Origin: Gymnopus androsaceus JB14
Lineage: Eukaryota > Basidiomycota > Agaricomycetes > Agaricales > Omphalotaceae
Direction: 5' to 3'
NCBI GenBank assembly: GCA_009733575.1
Contig: ML769385.1
Coordinates: 423,188-487,187 of the forward strand
Length of the DNA: 64,000 nucleotides
This document shows, piece by piece, positions 1-11,032 of this stretch. Numbering within the stretch: the stretch's first letter is position 1; each line of letters opens with the position of its first letter. The notes under the pieces are model-generated. The model searched no databases, was not told where the DNA came from, and saw nothing but the letters and a program-made list of their open reading frames with translations. The translations under genes and the position numbers were made by a program.

Positions 1-1
1 G

Positions 2-190
2 CTCTTATCGCAAGGAGATCATCCAACAACAGGAAGACCCTGCTGGTTCTTACATCCATGTGAGACCACTGCAGCAGTTGAAGAGTTGATGAAAGAGATC
101 GCGAACGACGGGGACAGTGAGGACACTAGGCTGTTAAAGTGGTTGAAGATGTGGTTCACGGTGCTCGGGAGCGCCGTAGACTTGGCTTGA
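2..190 (+). CDS. ATG10: ATG10 E2-like autophagy enzyme, C-terminal part
   Basis: This is the last 62 codons of a gene that begins before the window. The open frame starts at base 2 and stops at TGA 188-190. It carries the ATG10 active-site neighbourhood: GDHP, then Gly-Arg-Pro, then an aromatic-Leu-His-Pro-Cys-Glu-Thr run. In this family the HPC cysteine accepts ATG12 from ATG7 and passes it to ATG5 in autophagosome formation. The tail after the cysteine (EELMKE, then KWLKMWFTVLG) also fits the family's C-terminal helix. The opposite-strand ORF over the same bases is a shadow. The N-terminal part is outside the window, so completeness cannot be judged. Confidence 0.85.
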   Translation, partial: LLSQGDHPTTGRPCWFLHPCETTAAVEELMKEIANDGDSEDTRLLKWLKMWFTVLGSAVDLA

Positions 191-409
191 AAAGCACATG
201 TAAATTTGGCACGGCACCGGGTCATGGATCCGAGCGGGCTGTTGTAATTATAATATGATACAAACTCTTATATACTCTGTTCTTCCAGTTACGCTGGTCA
301 AACATTGAAACCGTCGCACAAAGTCGTCTTATACTCTGAAATATTCCTGGTCGTACGATTCAAATCGGCGATCGGGTAGATAACGATTTAATACTTAAGC
401 CACATTGAT

Positions 410-1919
410 ATGTTGTCGCGCCTCACCTCTTCCTCGCTTTCCTTCTCCCATCTTCTCCATTCATCTGCCAGTATTAGAACAATGGTTTGTTTTATGTCCT
501 CCGCTTGAATATTCGGTTTGACCTTTGTCTAGGCCACTGAAGTTGTCATCGTCGCCGCTTCGCGTACTCCTACTGGCTCAATCAATGGTGCCCTCAAAAC
601 TTTCACTGCTCCCCAACTCGGCTCTATTGCCCTCAAACACGCTCTTGCCTCGAAAAATATCGACCCCGGCGTTGTCGAGGAAATTTACTTTGGAAATGTC
701 GTTCAAGCAGGTGTCGGTCAGTCTCCTGCTCGCCAAGTCGCTCTCGCTTCGGGCATGAGCAGCAAATCCGATGCTACAACTATCAACAAGGTTTGCGCTA
801 GCGGCATGAAATCAATCATGCTTGCTTCCCAGAGCATCCAACTTGGTCAAGCTAGCGTTGTCGCTGCCGGAGGTATGGAAAGCATGAGTAACGCTCCGTA
901 TGTAATTTATCCTCTTGATGACCACCTCAACTGACTGATTCTCCTCCTAGCTTCCTCCTTCCCCGCCAAAATCCCGTGTTTGGTAAATTCACTACTACCG
1001 ACTCTCTCGAATACGATGGTCTTTGGGATACCTACAACAACCAAGCCATGGGGAACTGCGGAGAGTCTGCAGCTGAGAAGCACAGCATTACCCGTGAATC
1101 TCAGGACGCGCATGCCATCGATTCGTATAGACGTGCAGAGCAGGCATGGAAAACTGGTGCATTTGACGAAGAGATCGTACCCGTCACCGTAAAGGGCAAG
1201 AAAGGAGACACAGTCGTACGGGAAGACGAAGAGTACAAGCGAATCATCTACGACAAGGTTCCCAGTCTGCGTTCCGCGTTCAAGCAGGGTGGTAGCATTA
1301 CTGCCGCCAACTCTTCGCCATTGAACGACGGTGCCTCTGCCTTGATCCTTATGTCTGCTGAAAAGGCAAAAGAACTCGGTCTTACTCCTCTCGCCAAGAT
1401 TATCTGTACGTTTGACTATTATTTGTTTTTCGATTTGTTCTTGACATGCGATTACAATAGCCTACGCGGACGCTGGCGTGGACCCCATCGATTTCCCTAT
1501 TGCACCAACAGTCGCTTTACCCAAGGCTCTCGAACGCGCAAACCTCACCGTCAACGACATTTCTCTCTTTGAGATCAACGAGGCTTTCTCGGTCGTTGTC
1601 CGAATCACCGAAAAGGTGCTCAGCATTGACCCTGCGAAGATCAACGTGAATGGGTACGTGCCCTTCTCAACTATCGTATGATGCCAACTGAATTTTTGAT
1701 TTTCCAGTGGTGCAGTCGCACTCGGTCACGCTATCGGAAGCTCTGGTTCGCGTATCGTCGTGTCATTAGTGCATGCTTTAAAGTCTGGCCAGTATGGCGC
1801 GGCTGGTGTCTGCAATGGGGTAAGCACCGTTCGGCAGCAGCATGACAAAGCACCTACTGATTTATCGTCCTCGTTTACAGGGTGGAGCCGCTTCAGCGAT
1901 TGTTATTCAGAAATTGTAG
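410..1919 (+). CDS. ERG10: Acetyl-CoA C-acetyltransferase (acetoacetyl-CoA thiolase)
   Basis: Six exons (410-484, 533-897, 951-1405, 1461-1653, 1708-1819, 1881-1919) encode 412 residues. The thiolase condenses two acetyl-CoA to acetoacetyl-CoA, the first step of the mevalonate/sterol pathway, or works in reverse in mitochondria. Visible marks are the nucleophilic Cys in [10 protein letters not shown], the [10 protein letters not shown] loop, NEAFS, the GHAIGSSG histidine loop and the C-terminal CNGGGAASA active-site cysteine. The first exon encodes a Ser/Leu-rich, acid-free leader of about 24 residues that resembles a mitochondrial presequence. A second ATG lies at 482-484, the last codon of exon 1, and would start a leaderless protein ([14 protein letters not shown]). 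Both start sites look usable, so one gene could supply two compartments. ERG10 is the usual name for the cytosolic form. Confidence 0.93.
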
Positions 1920-2261
1920 ATTTTAGGCACTTCCATGGGGCATTCAATAAAAACGAAATGAACTACTTTCCTTTGTTGGCTGACGGTTCGGCATGTATCT
2001 CGATGCCATCTTGTGCCTCTGGGAAGCGGGTGGCTCTACGCCAAAAGTGTATAATATTTCTCGAGGGTGGGATGCCTATCTTTCACTCCCTCGGCAGCGG
2101 TGTCAGCTTCAATACTATCTTGGCATTCAAACTTCTCATGATAAGGACAGACTTTATATAAGATTGTTATGTGGGATATCGTTTTCTTTCTGGATAAGAA
2201 CGCCCCAGAGTCTTCTCTACTTCTTTTCTTGTGCAGAATTCACGAATCACCATCCGCTCCA
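1920..2261. other. Intergenic region, thiolase to MFS transporter
   Basis: The 342 bases between the thiolase stop and the transporter start hold only short frames that run into neighbouring introns or UTRs. This must include the thiolase 3' UTR and the transporter promoter. I see no other feature. Confidence 0.5.
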
Positions 2262-4806
2262 ATGGCGACTCATGAACTAGACAGGAAGAATTCAGAGGAT
2301 GAGAAGAGGTCACCTACCTCTGAACATCATGAAATCGCTGGTTCTGAATCGATTGACCACTCGGACGCGAACGGGGATGATGCTTTGCTTTTGGTGGGCA
2401 AGGAACGTACAGCTGAATTCAGCGAAGAATATAATCTTAAACTGAGGAGGAAATTGGTAAGTTGGTGGGGCGTATTTAGCCAATGTTCTCTGTCGCTTAT
2501 CCCATCCAAGGACCTGTTGATTCCTCCGCTGTGTGCAGCGGTTTATTTCACGCAATTCATGTGCGTATATAGAGCTTACTCTTAACGATAGCTTACCCTC
2601 GGTGTGCAGGGACAAAACTTCGTTGAATTATGCTAGGTGAAAGAAATCCTCGAGTATGAGGATCGCACTAATACCATATATGCACATAGTATTATGGGCC
2701 TCCCTATTACAGGCCAGGTATGCGCACTTCATTGATATTCTGATATCCTTTGTACTTACATGCTCTCAAAAGAACTACAATTTGGTGTCTGCAGCTTTCT
2801 ATTTTGGTAGGCACTTGGCCAACATTGCTGGCTTTGAATCTGACGTTGACTCCCTACCATTAGGCTTTCTTGTTTTCGAATTCCCTACTGTCTACCTATC
2901 GCAGAAGACCAGAGTAGCCAAATATCTTGGTGAGTTCTTAATCATCCGAGTCAGGACCTTTGAAATTTATATATATCATTCAAGGCTGCAATATCGTCCT
3001 GTGGGGAATAATATTGATGCTGCATGCTGTTGGTACATCTTTCGGAGCGTTCTTTGCTCTCCGGTTCCTGTTGGGTATGTATCATTTTTGTCGACTGGGA
3101 TTTTTCCCAACTTACAGTGTACCTCGAAGGAATGTGCGAGAGTTGCGTGGCGCCGACCTTGATCTTGATTATTTCAATGTTCTACAAGAAAAATGAGCAG
3201 GTAAGCAAAAGATCTTCCGTCGTGCAACACAAGTCACAGAGCTCACAAAAAATAACAGGCATCCCGGATTTCCTGGTTCTATGTCATGGTACGCACGGTG
3301 GCTCTAAGGCATCTGCAGCTCTGACTCTCCCCACAGAATGGGCTTACTCAAGTCTTCGGGGGGTTCATCGCATATGTCAGTGCTTTCGCAATTGATTTTT
3401 CAAGAACAACACTGACTTTTTGCGTCCAGGGCGTTTCGTTCTCGGATAACCCCAATCTGGCACCATACAAGATTATTTACATTCTGCTTGGCGGCCTGGC
3501 AATCGTTAGTGGGGATAGTGGTCCTTGTTTGGATGCCCGACTCACCGGTGTATGCGCACTTCCTGACTAAAGAGGAGCGAATAGCTGCCTTGGAGCGAGT
3601 AAGAAACGACCAAGGCGGAGTGTCGAACAGGAAAATCAAGAAGAGTCAGATCATCGAAGCATTCACAGACATACGATCATGGCTGATTGTGCTGTCGACG
3701 ATATTAAGTGCGTCTTCGTTGGCACATCAGTGCTTTGAAGTACAGCCTGACATTCCCTGTAGCGAGTATCCCAATGGTGCCTTGAGTAATTGTAGGCAAT
3801 GTTTTCTTTAAGCATACATCGATGTAAACTGAACCTACTTGGCTTTCAAGTTAGCAATATTATCATCAAGAGTTTTGGCTACACGTACGTACCTCTATTC
3901 TTCCTTTATGAACATTTCAGCAGAACTCACCTTACCCAAAAGGACACGACAGACATTGATTCTATCCACTCCAGCAGGTTTGGTAGCGGCGGCCATGACA
4001 ATTTTCTGTGGATGGTACTCGGACAAAAAGGTTTGTCCGAGTTTGCCCAACTTTGTTAGATAAGATGAGTATAATTTTTACTTTTTCAGAATTCACGTAT
4101 GACTCCCATAGTCATTGCCCTCGTTCCAACTATCGCTGGTACAGGTAAGAAGCAGCGTCTCTTTGGTACAACCTGTAAACTAATTTCGAGGATAGCATTG
4201 ATTATCGGGCTGAATGGCTCGGACAAGAAAGGAGCACTTTTGTTTGGTAGGCCTTCCATGGTCAAATTATATCCGATGTGCTAAGAACTGCTATGCATGT
4301 AGGTACATACCTCATTGGGACGTTCGGAAGTGCGCTTGCCACAATCTATGCCTACAATGCGAGCAACACGAGGTGTGTTTTCTATCTATGTATACACTCG
4401 AATTTATTGAAAATATTTGGCAGTGGACACACGAAAAAGAGCACGCTCAATGCCATGACTCTGCTGACATTCAGTGTTGGAAACATTATCGGGACGGAAA
4501 TCTTTCAGCCCAAGGACGCTCCTGGATACATCCCGGGAAAGGTAGCGATCATGGTCTTACTGATTATTCAGCTGCTGCTATCCTATGTCCTTAAATGGAT
4601 CAATCTGCGTTTGAACAAGAAGAAAGTAGCCCAGATCGCGGAACTGAAGCGTAGCAAGGGTTGGACAGATGCGGACGTTCAGAAAGAACGTGAAAGACAT
4701 GCTTTCATGGATCTTACAGACCACGAGTACGTCTTGAATTCTGTTGTATCTACCGATGACTGCTGATGATCAATGTAGAAATATCTACTTCGTGTACACA
4801 GCTTAG
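2262..4806 (+). CDS. MFS transporter, Dal5/allantoate-permease type (anion:cation symporter family)
   Basis: More than ten short exons spliced by eye give a 12-helix major facilitator of the usual fungal size (about 500 residues). Family marks seen after splicing are DLLIPPLCAAVYFTQF, DKTSLNYAS and ITGQNYNLVSAAFYFG in helices 1-2, GMCESCVAPTLILIISMFYKKNEQ around helix 4, WMPDSPVYAHFLTKEER before the central loop, and GYIPGKVAIMVLL near the end. A hydrophilic N-terminus rich in Ser/Glu/Asp (about 60 residues) and a charged C-tail face the cytosol. Dal5/Tna1 relatives carry allantoate, ureidosuccinate, nicotinate and other organic anions, and the substrate here cannot be read from sequence. The start at 2262 is the first ATG of the frame. 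Confidence 0.85.
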
Positions 4807-5265
4807 GACCTAAGCATTACAGTATATCCGCTTTGGGAAGCCAAAGCTGTAGATATCATAGTGCGTAATAATTGTAACTACTTTGTATTCCCAAGGATTT
4901 GAAACATAAGTGTATAAAATTAACAATGTTAACCCAGACCTGACGTTGAAGCGAGGTAGTTGTAAAATCACTAGGAGTGCTGGCTGTGTCGCGCCTATTC
5001 TGCCAGGGAACAACCTAATCCTTAACAGGATTTTACACTGGGATTAAAATGCCCTTTAGTGAGACAGCTTTGAAATAGTACAAAGCTTGCGAGCCTATGC
5101 CTGTAGTGACGGATTAAACCAGCACATAATCCTCACGGTCAACGGCAGTGAAGACTCAGCAGAGCTCAAAGCTAACAAATATCAAAAACATGATCAGTAC
5201 ATATGCAGAACAAAAGTCCACAAGCCATCGAGAGGACCAGCGTCCAGATAACTTTTAATGTCAAG
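4807..5265. other. Convergent 3' intergenic region
   Basis: This is 459 bases between two converging genes (transporter on +, Hua1-like on -). It is AT-rich with no convincing coding frame, and probably consists of the two 3' UTRs and terminators. Confidence 0.5.
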
Positions 5266-6507
5266 TCAGAATGTCCTTCCTATACCTCCACAGGTAGAAC
5301 ACTGCTCTTGGAACAGAAATCCTCCAATTGTACCATCCCCATCGCACCTCCAGCACAGCCTACCACCTAATCTAGGATCGCCAGTAGCGTATACAACGGA
5401 ACCCGGAGGAGGTTGAGACGACCCATATGGTGAATAAGGTAGCATTTGGACATTTGGTGGATGGGACCCAGGCGGAGAAGGATATGGATTCTGTCCTTGG
5501 CCAAGATTCTGGGCATAATCAGCTCCGGGATACCCAGAAGTTGCGCGGTGCGGAGAGCGAGATGAGCCCGCCTGAGGTGGCCGTAATAAGGGTAATGGTC
5601 GCTGGAATGTCTTTCCGGTGCCTGCAGATGAAGACTTGAAGGAGCTGTATGTGATAACACCCGTGAAGGGTTTGGCATACTTCGACCAGCACTTGCGACA
5701 AGGATGCGAAGGGTCATTTTGTTTGTATCCAACGTTATGACCTGTAGAGCAGCATTAGCGGCCATGCCGTGTATAAAGAGCTAGAACTGCACATTTATAA
5801 CACTCATATCCTGGAGGATAAACTAGCAGTCGTCCGTTGTTCAAAAGCGGACGACCTGGCGTGGGCGTCTTTGTTGGACGTCCATCGTCATCAGAGTCTG
5901 GAGGAGGTCCTGCTGGTGGCGGTCCTGGTGGTGGAGGATATTCTGAGGTTCCTTCACCCGGGCCTGCGGCGTAAAAGTCGCGTGCAAAGTCCGAGGTTGG
6001 TGAAGCTGGAGACAAACTGGGACGGGGAGGCAAGGGAGGCGGAGCTGGCGATTGGGGTGTCCAACCTGCCTGCGGAGGCGGTGATGGTCTGTATGCAACG
6101 GTGTTGGGATAAGTTCCATAGCTGGAACCATTGATATGGTCGGTGAGACTCCCTGTGATCTGCTGCAACAATGACCGCAGCGGACGATTCGAATTCTGAG
6201 CATTAGACCAGCCAGTGGACTGTGCAGTTATAGGCTGTTGTGGAGGAGTCTGTCGCGGCGGAGGTGGAGGATTCTGGAATGGTCTCGTAGGACCATATTC
6301 AATAGTTTCTTCTCCTTGATTGGAGTTTGGGGTAGGCGTATAAGCTGGCGGAAGCTCTTCATTTAGAATATCCGCTGCGGACGATGAAGATGCTGGCTGG
6401 TCATTGTCTGTAGATGCGGCCGTAGAGTTTTCTGTTGGTGTAGCAGAGACAGGTAAGGAAGAAGAAGAAGCTTCAGTTTGGAGACGAAACGGATTGCGAG
6501 AGGCCAT
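5266..6507 (-). CDS. Hua1-like proline-rich protein with CxxC zinc fingers
   Basis: Two exons (6507-5793 and 5741-5266, intron 5742-5792) encode 396 residues. The first two thirds are disordered, rich in Pro/Ser/Gln, with PPAY- and PPPPxxP-type stretches that could bind WW or SH3 domains. After residue about 235 comes ECYKCHNVGYK with a following HPCRKCW, a four-cysteine zinc site. The C-terminus has CWRCDGDG and CSTCGGIGRTF, the DnaJ-like CxxCxGxG pairs typical of yeast Hua1. Hua1 is linked to actin patches and the Rsp5 ubiquitin ligase in yeast, and the PPAY-type motif fits a WW-domain (Rsp5) partner. The start is the Met of MASRNPF; an in-frame upstream codon extends the frame but is less likely. 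Confidence 0.7.
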
Positions 6508-7198
6508 GGTCAAGGTAATGACATCGATGATCGAGAGCTTATAATAAGTCGCACGTGCCAATGCTCTTCCGTCTATCCGTTATAATTACACATCGCCTTC
6601 CATTCAGCTTGCATTCAGCTATACTGGTAGTCTTCAATATAGCTGCGGCTGCGATCAAAATCCGTCGCAGCATGCGTCGGTAACCGTCGGAAGCGCAATG
6701 CATAGAAATGGGCAGCGTTCAACTGCTGATGCAGCGTGACTGATTATTCGAGGTTCTGCTGGTAAACCAAGTAAACCCCGTCATTCATTCAAATTCACCC
6801 CATGAAAACTTTAATGATGCTCACCGGTATCATGCTCCTGAACTTTTTTTGTCAGCCCTAAAACATTGACATGCTTTCTTTGAACCAGATTATTTCAGTG
6901 AAGGATGAAGTTGAGAAGGTTATCCTCGGTCTGCTGAACGTTCCATGGATATGAGGGATACATCCAGACGTATAGCCAAGGTTTCAGACTACGAATGTTG
7001 CATCGTAGTTGAACATGAGTGATGAGTTGGTTGAGCTCTAAGATCTGAGCGCTGAGCGTTCGCCGCTGGCTGTCTTCGGAAGCGCTCGTTCGCGGAAGGA
7101 CATGCCCTTATAAGCGTTTTCTCAGAATCTTCATTGTATTACATTCAATGTCCAATGTGTATGCAAACTAAATGCGAAACCTTCCCTCGTAACTAATG
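6508..7198. other. Intergenic region upstream of the Hua1-like gene
   Basis: This stretch of 691 bases holds the Hua1-like promoter and the 3' end of the kinase gene on the same strand. It contains no persuasive ORF. A GGAAGCG/CGCTTCC-like element recurs near 6690 and 7080, but I cannot assign it a function. Confidence 0.4.
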
Positions 7199-10100
7199 CT
7201 ATCTCTTCAAGAATGGTATCTAGAAAAGTGTCAAATCGGGGTCTCTTGCAGACAAGCTCAATCGCACCTGAAGCAACGCTGATATTGAAGGTTTCTCAGA
7301 AGGCACATCATGCATCGCCTGCTTCACAAAGCTCATCAACGACGGAGATGGTGGTGGATTCATCTTCCCAACATCGTCAAGCAACTGGGGACTCTCCAAG
7401 TCCAGAGACATTGCACTATCGAACATTTCTACACGCAAATTAACTCAATAATCACAAATATTCTTTCATTTGACACTCACCAATTGCTAATAACCCCAAA
7501 TCCCATATGTCCGTTTCAAACCGCGTCTTTTCGTTGGCTCCTGCAGGTCGCCGTCTAGCTCTGGAGTACATATCTGGATCCTCAATCATAGCAGCCAACT
7601 CTGTTCTTAATTGAGTACGAGTAGTATGAGCACTAATGAACCACTCACTCAATCGCACTAATATCGAGCTACCAGCATAACTGAGCAACACTTGCCCCGC
7701 ACTGATATTCCCGTGGCTTATACCATGCCGATGCAGATAATGAACTGCGTTAATGACGTTCCGCAAGACGGTGGTGATAAAACTTTCTTTCATCCCCGCA
7801 TCCCTGTTGAGATTTGCCACAATGACCTTCTTCAGATACAACGGATCTGAGAGATCTTCCAGTACAACCCATACGTGGTTCTCGTGCTGGAATAGATCTA
7901 TATAGTTGATAATATTCGGATGATGCAAAAAGCGCATATCTTGGAACTCGTCTGCGAGACGCGTCAAGGTATGCGAGTCTAATTGCGATATCTCCAACTG
8001 TTTGATGGCTACTCTTGAATTGGTTTCCTTTATGCGCGCAACATAATTCTTGAGTGAGGAGCTACTGGAGGAGCTGGTAGAGCTACAGGTTTCTGGTAAA
8101 TAAAAGACATCGAACAGATAATACAAGCATACGTCAATTTCAACTCGTGGTACATCCTGCTAGGATCTGCGTGCCGACGAATCCGTTTTAAACACCTCAC
8201 CAATGCTGCCTCCTCCTCTGAAGGCCTCTTGCGAGTCGGTGCTCCGTGCGGAGTCAAAGTCTGGCTGAACAGCGAAAAATGGCCCACAGTCGCTAGTGAG
8301 GTGGTGTCTGATTGCACTTTAGGAAGCATGGGAGGTAAGGCATAAGGATCCGTGGCGGATTGTCGTAGAATGTGCTTGAGATGATCTACTACGAGACCAC
8401 TTTTTGGTCTCGCAGCTCGATCGTGATTCCAGCATGCATTGACCAGGTTCCACAGTTCATTTGTCATAGTGTTCACTCCCGATGGCCGTCCTGGACGTTC
8501 GCCGTTGATGACCTTCTCCAGGACCATGATTTCGCCGCGAATTTCTGCAAAAGGCACTTCGCCTGTGTAGACCTACGCATACTTGACATGAGTGGGATTT
8601 GAATGCTCAAGGGAAAAATCCGAGGCGTTTACCTCGATGCAAAGACATCCGTAAGCATACATATCGCTGGCTGTTGTCCTCTTGTAATTTTCAATTCCTA
8701 AAACAGGATATAATAGTTCTGGGGCCATCCACCGTAAGGTTCCTCCGCAATCCGTAGTATTATGGCGCGTCGCATCAGCAAAGATGGTCAAACCAAAATC
8801 TGCCAACCGAGGTTGTCCAAGCTCGTCGATTAGAATGTTTCCCTGCGGTAGAGCACGTCAATATGGGCCAATCGGATACACTAGACACTACCTACTCCTT
8901 TGATATCACCATGTACAATATTCTGAGAGTGCAGATGGTCGATACCTGGATGAAGTCAGTGGAGAACGCATTGTTCATGCATCGAGAACGCACCTTGTGA
9001 TATCTCGTATAGCTTAAGAAAATTGACATATTAGTCACGGACAGCACTTTCGCAAGTCGTACACTGCACTCACTAGCTTATCGATGTTCACCCTTGGATA
9101 GCGTTTAAGGAATTGATTTATGGTTCCGTGCATCATCCACGGAGAAACCATGCAGGGTTGACGAGGAAAGTTTTCGGCATCAATCCCAAGAAATGGTAGT
9201 ATAAACTTGTAGGAGAGTCGTTGCCAGATAAGAGCTTCCTGGCAGAATTTCTGGATATATGTGATTTAGCAGCACTCAAGAAAGAGGGCTGGAATTGCAA
9301 ACCCGATATATCCGATGGCTTTCAGTTTGTTGAAAGTGTCGCAGTCGTTTTAATGCAACCGGCTTCCCGTTATATGTACTGCGATACACATCACCGAACG
9401 TTCCTCCTAATGAATTTTTGTCCTTGACAGGGGCAACTCCGGTGATGAACATGGATGCTGGGAGGTTTGTTGAACTTTTTGATAGACTAACTAGGAAGCG
9501 ATGAGCTTCTAGCCGTTCCGCTTCCGTAAAACAGAGTGCATTTCTCATGACCTGAGTTATTGGATGTCGATTAGTCCTCATAGGTGAGTAGAGACTTGTA
9601 CTTACGTCCTCGAGTGCGTCCATGAACAATTCCGCATCCGGTCCTTTGAGAGCCAGTGCAACTGCTTTCTCCTTTTCCAACTTTAGTATGATCTTGATCA
9701 GGCTTGCTACTTGAGGCTCGTCTTTAGTGATAGCATCGTAAATCTTGGTCTGATAGCAAACTTCTGGTCTTTCCAGTATCTAAGTGGGGATCCGAGTTAA
9801 CTGTGAACTACAATACTGTTGAATAGGTGAGCTCACCGCTTCTAATTCATTGCGATACTTTCTGCTTTGCACGACACCGCGAACTGCACCAACTGCAGCC
9901 TCAGCAGATGGAATGCTGGAAGGTTCTGTTGACCGGGATCCCTCCACAAGCTTGTTGAGTTCTCGTTCGGCAAGTTTATGAAGATGCTGGTATAGCTATC
10001 AGAGGGCAGTACATTGATGGAGTTGGCTACGCACAGAGTATATCTATCGTGAACAATTAGAGTGATCGCATGGCGGAAATAATGCTGCCATACCATATCT

Positions 10101-10740
10101 GGACAATCTACCCGCGAATTCGATGACTGTTAGAATTCATTGAAATATAATTGATTCGCTCCTGAACATACATTTCCGTTCGGAACACGCGGCGAGCGCG
10201 CTTGAGGAGAAAGTAGACGTGGAGGCGACATGGGTGAGAGTTGGGGATGAAGAAAATATGGATGCATTGTCCTGTATGTACGAAGAGATCAGATTATATT
10301 ATACGCGATGAGAATACCAGATAACAACGCACATTTACCACAAGCTCGAATCCGGATTCGGGAGATAGTATCGATTCCGAGGGTGGGGGTGTTGGGGGAA
10401 GCGGCCTATCATATTTATCTTTGCGCTTTTTCTTCCGCTCCTTCGTCGGGCTCTGAACCGGAAGAGAAGGTGTCAGATGAGTTATCGCTTTTGGTCGAGG
10501 CTGAGGCTGAAGCAAGGTTCACAAAGCGAGAAATAACCCAAGTGGTGCAATGCTCACCTCTTCAATAACTTTTGGGAGGGATTCCATGACGCCTCGAGTC
10601 CCATTTTTTGATGAAGATAATGACTTTGGACTTGTGGTAGGAATGGATGAGTTGAGGTTCAAGCGTCCTTTGACGGAGCGCAAACTTCGAGGAAAGCTCG
10701 AGTTGCTAGTGCCAGTAGGGAAGCTAGTAGTAGCACTCAT
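7199..10740 (-). CDS. Tandem kinase: active TKL-like Ser/Thr kinase fused to a PAK/STE20-type pseudokinase
   Basis: This multi-exon gene of about 900 residues starts at MSATTSFPTG (10740) and ends QIPFLKR-stop (7199-7201). A disordered Ser/Pro/Lys-rich N-terminus is followed by a helical region, then kinase 1. Kinase 1 has a glycine loop (SLGGTFGDVY), VALKRLR lysine, CQEALIW glutamate, catalytic loop HGDIKGGN, LADFGLT and WMAPE, so it looks active. One uninterrupted exon (about 8545-8130) carries kinase 1 lobe C, a linker and then a PAK-type start (ALVRCLKRI...DPSRMYHELKL). Kinase 2 keeps VAIK, but its glycine loop is a serine run, HRD is HGN (HGNISAGQVLL) and DFG is SEW, so it is a pseudokinase. 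The shared exon argues against a prediction artefact. One junction near 9994-10030 is unresolved: the best intron is only 35 nt or out of phase. Confidence 0.75.
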
Positions 10741-11032
10741 TCCGTCAGAGGGACGAAGGAAGGAAGATGGATTGAGTCACGGTAGGCATAATGTGGCGCA
10801 CTTAGACTAAAGTCTCTCACTGTCATTACTGTTCCGCAATAGGCGGTGCTGCACACCCACTTTACTGACATCAGGCAGTTCCTTCTGTTTTTTTTTCTAT
10901 TTTTTCTGATATCCTGGAAATTGTTGTGAGCAAGGACCCCCGGCCAAAGCGGCACTTTTATAAGCAATGAATAAATGGCACAAGATATCGGAACAGGACG
11001 TAAATACAGATAGAACTTTAGATGATACAGGA
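10741..11032. promoter_or_regulatory. Promoter region of the tandem kinase gene
   Basis: The roughly 290 bases between the SHO1 end and the kinase start on the same strand must include the kinase promoter. They contain an A/T-rich tract near 10890-10910. No defined operator is recognised. Confidence 0.4.

Noticed and set aside
8100..8130. Kinase gene read as two separate genes
   Set aside because: The exon 8545-8130 carries both the end of kinase 1 and the PAK-type start, and an in-frame intron joins it to the rest of kinase 2.
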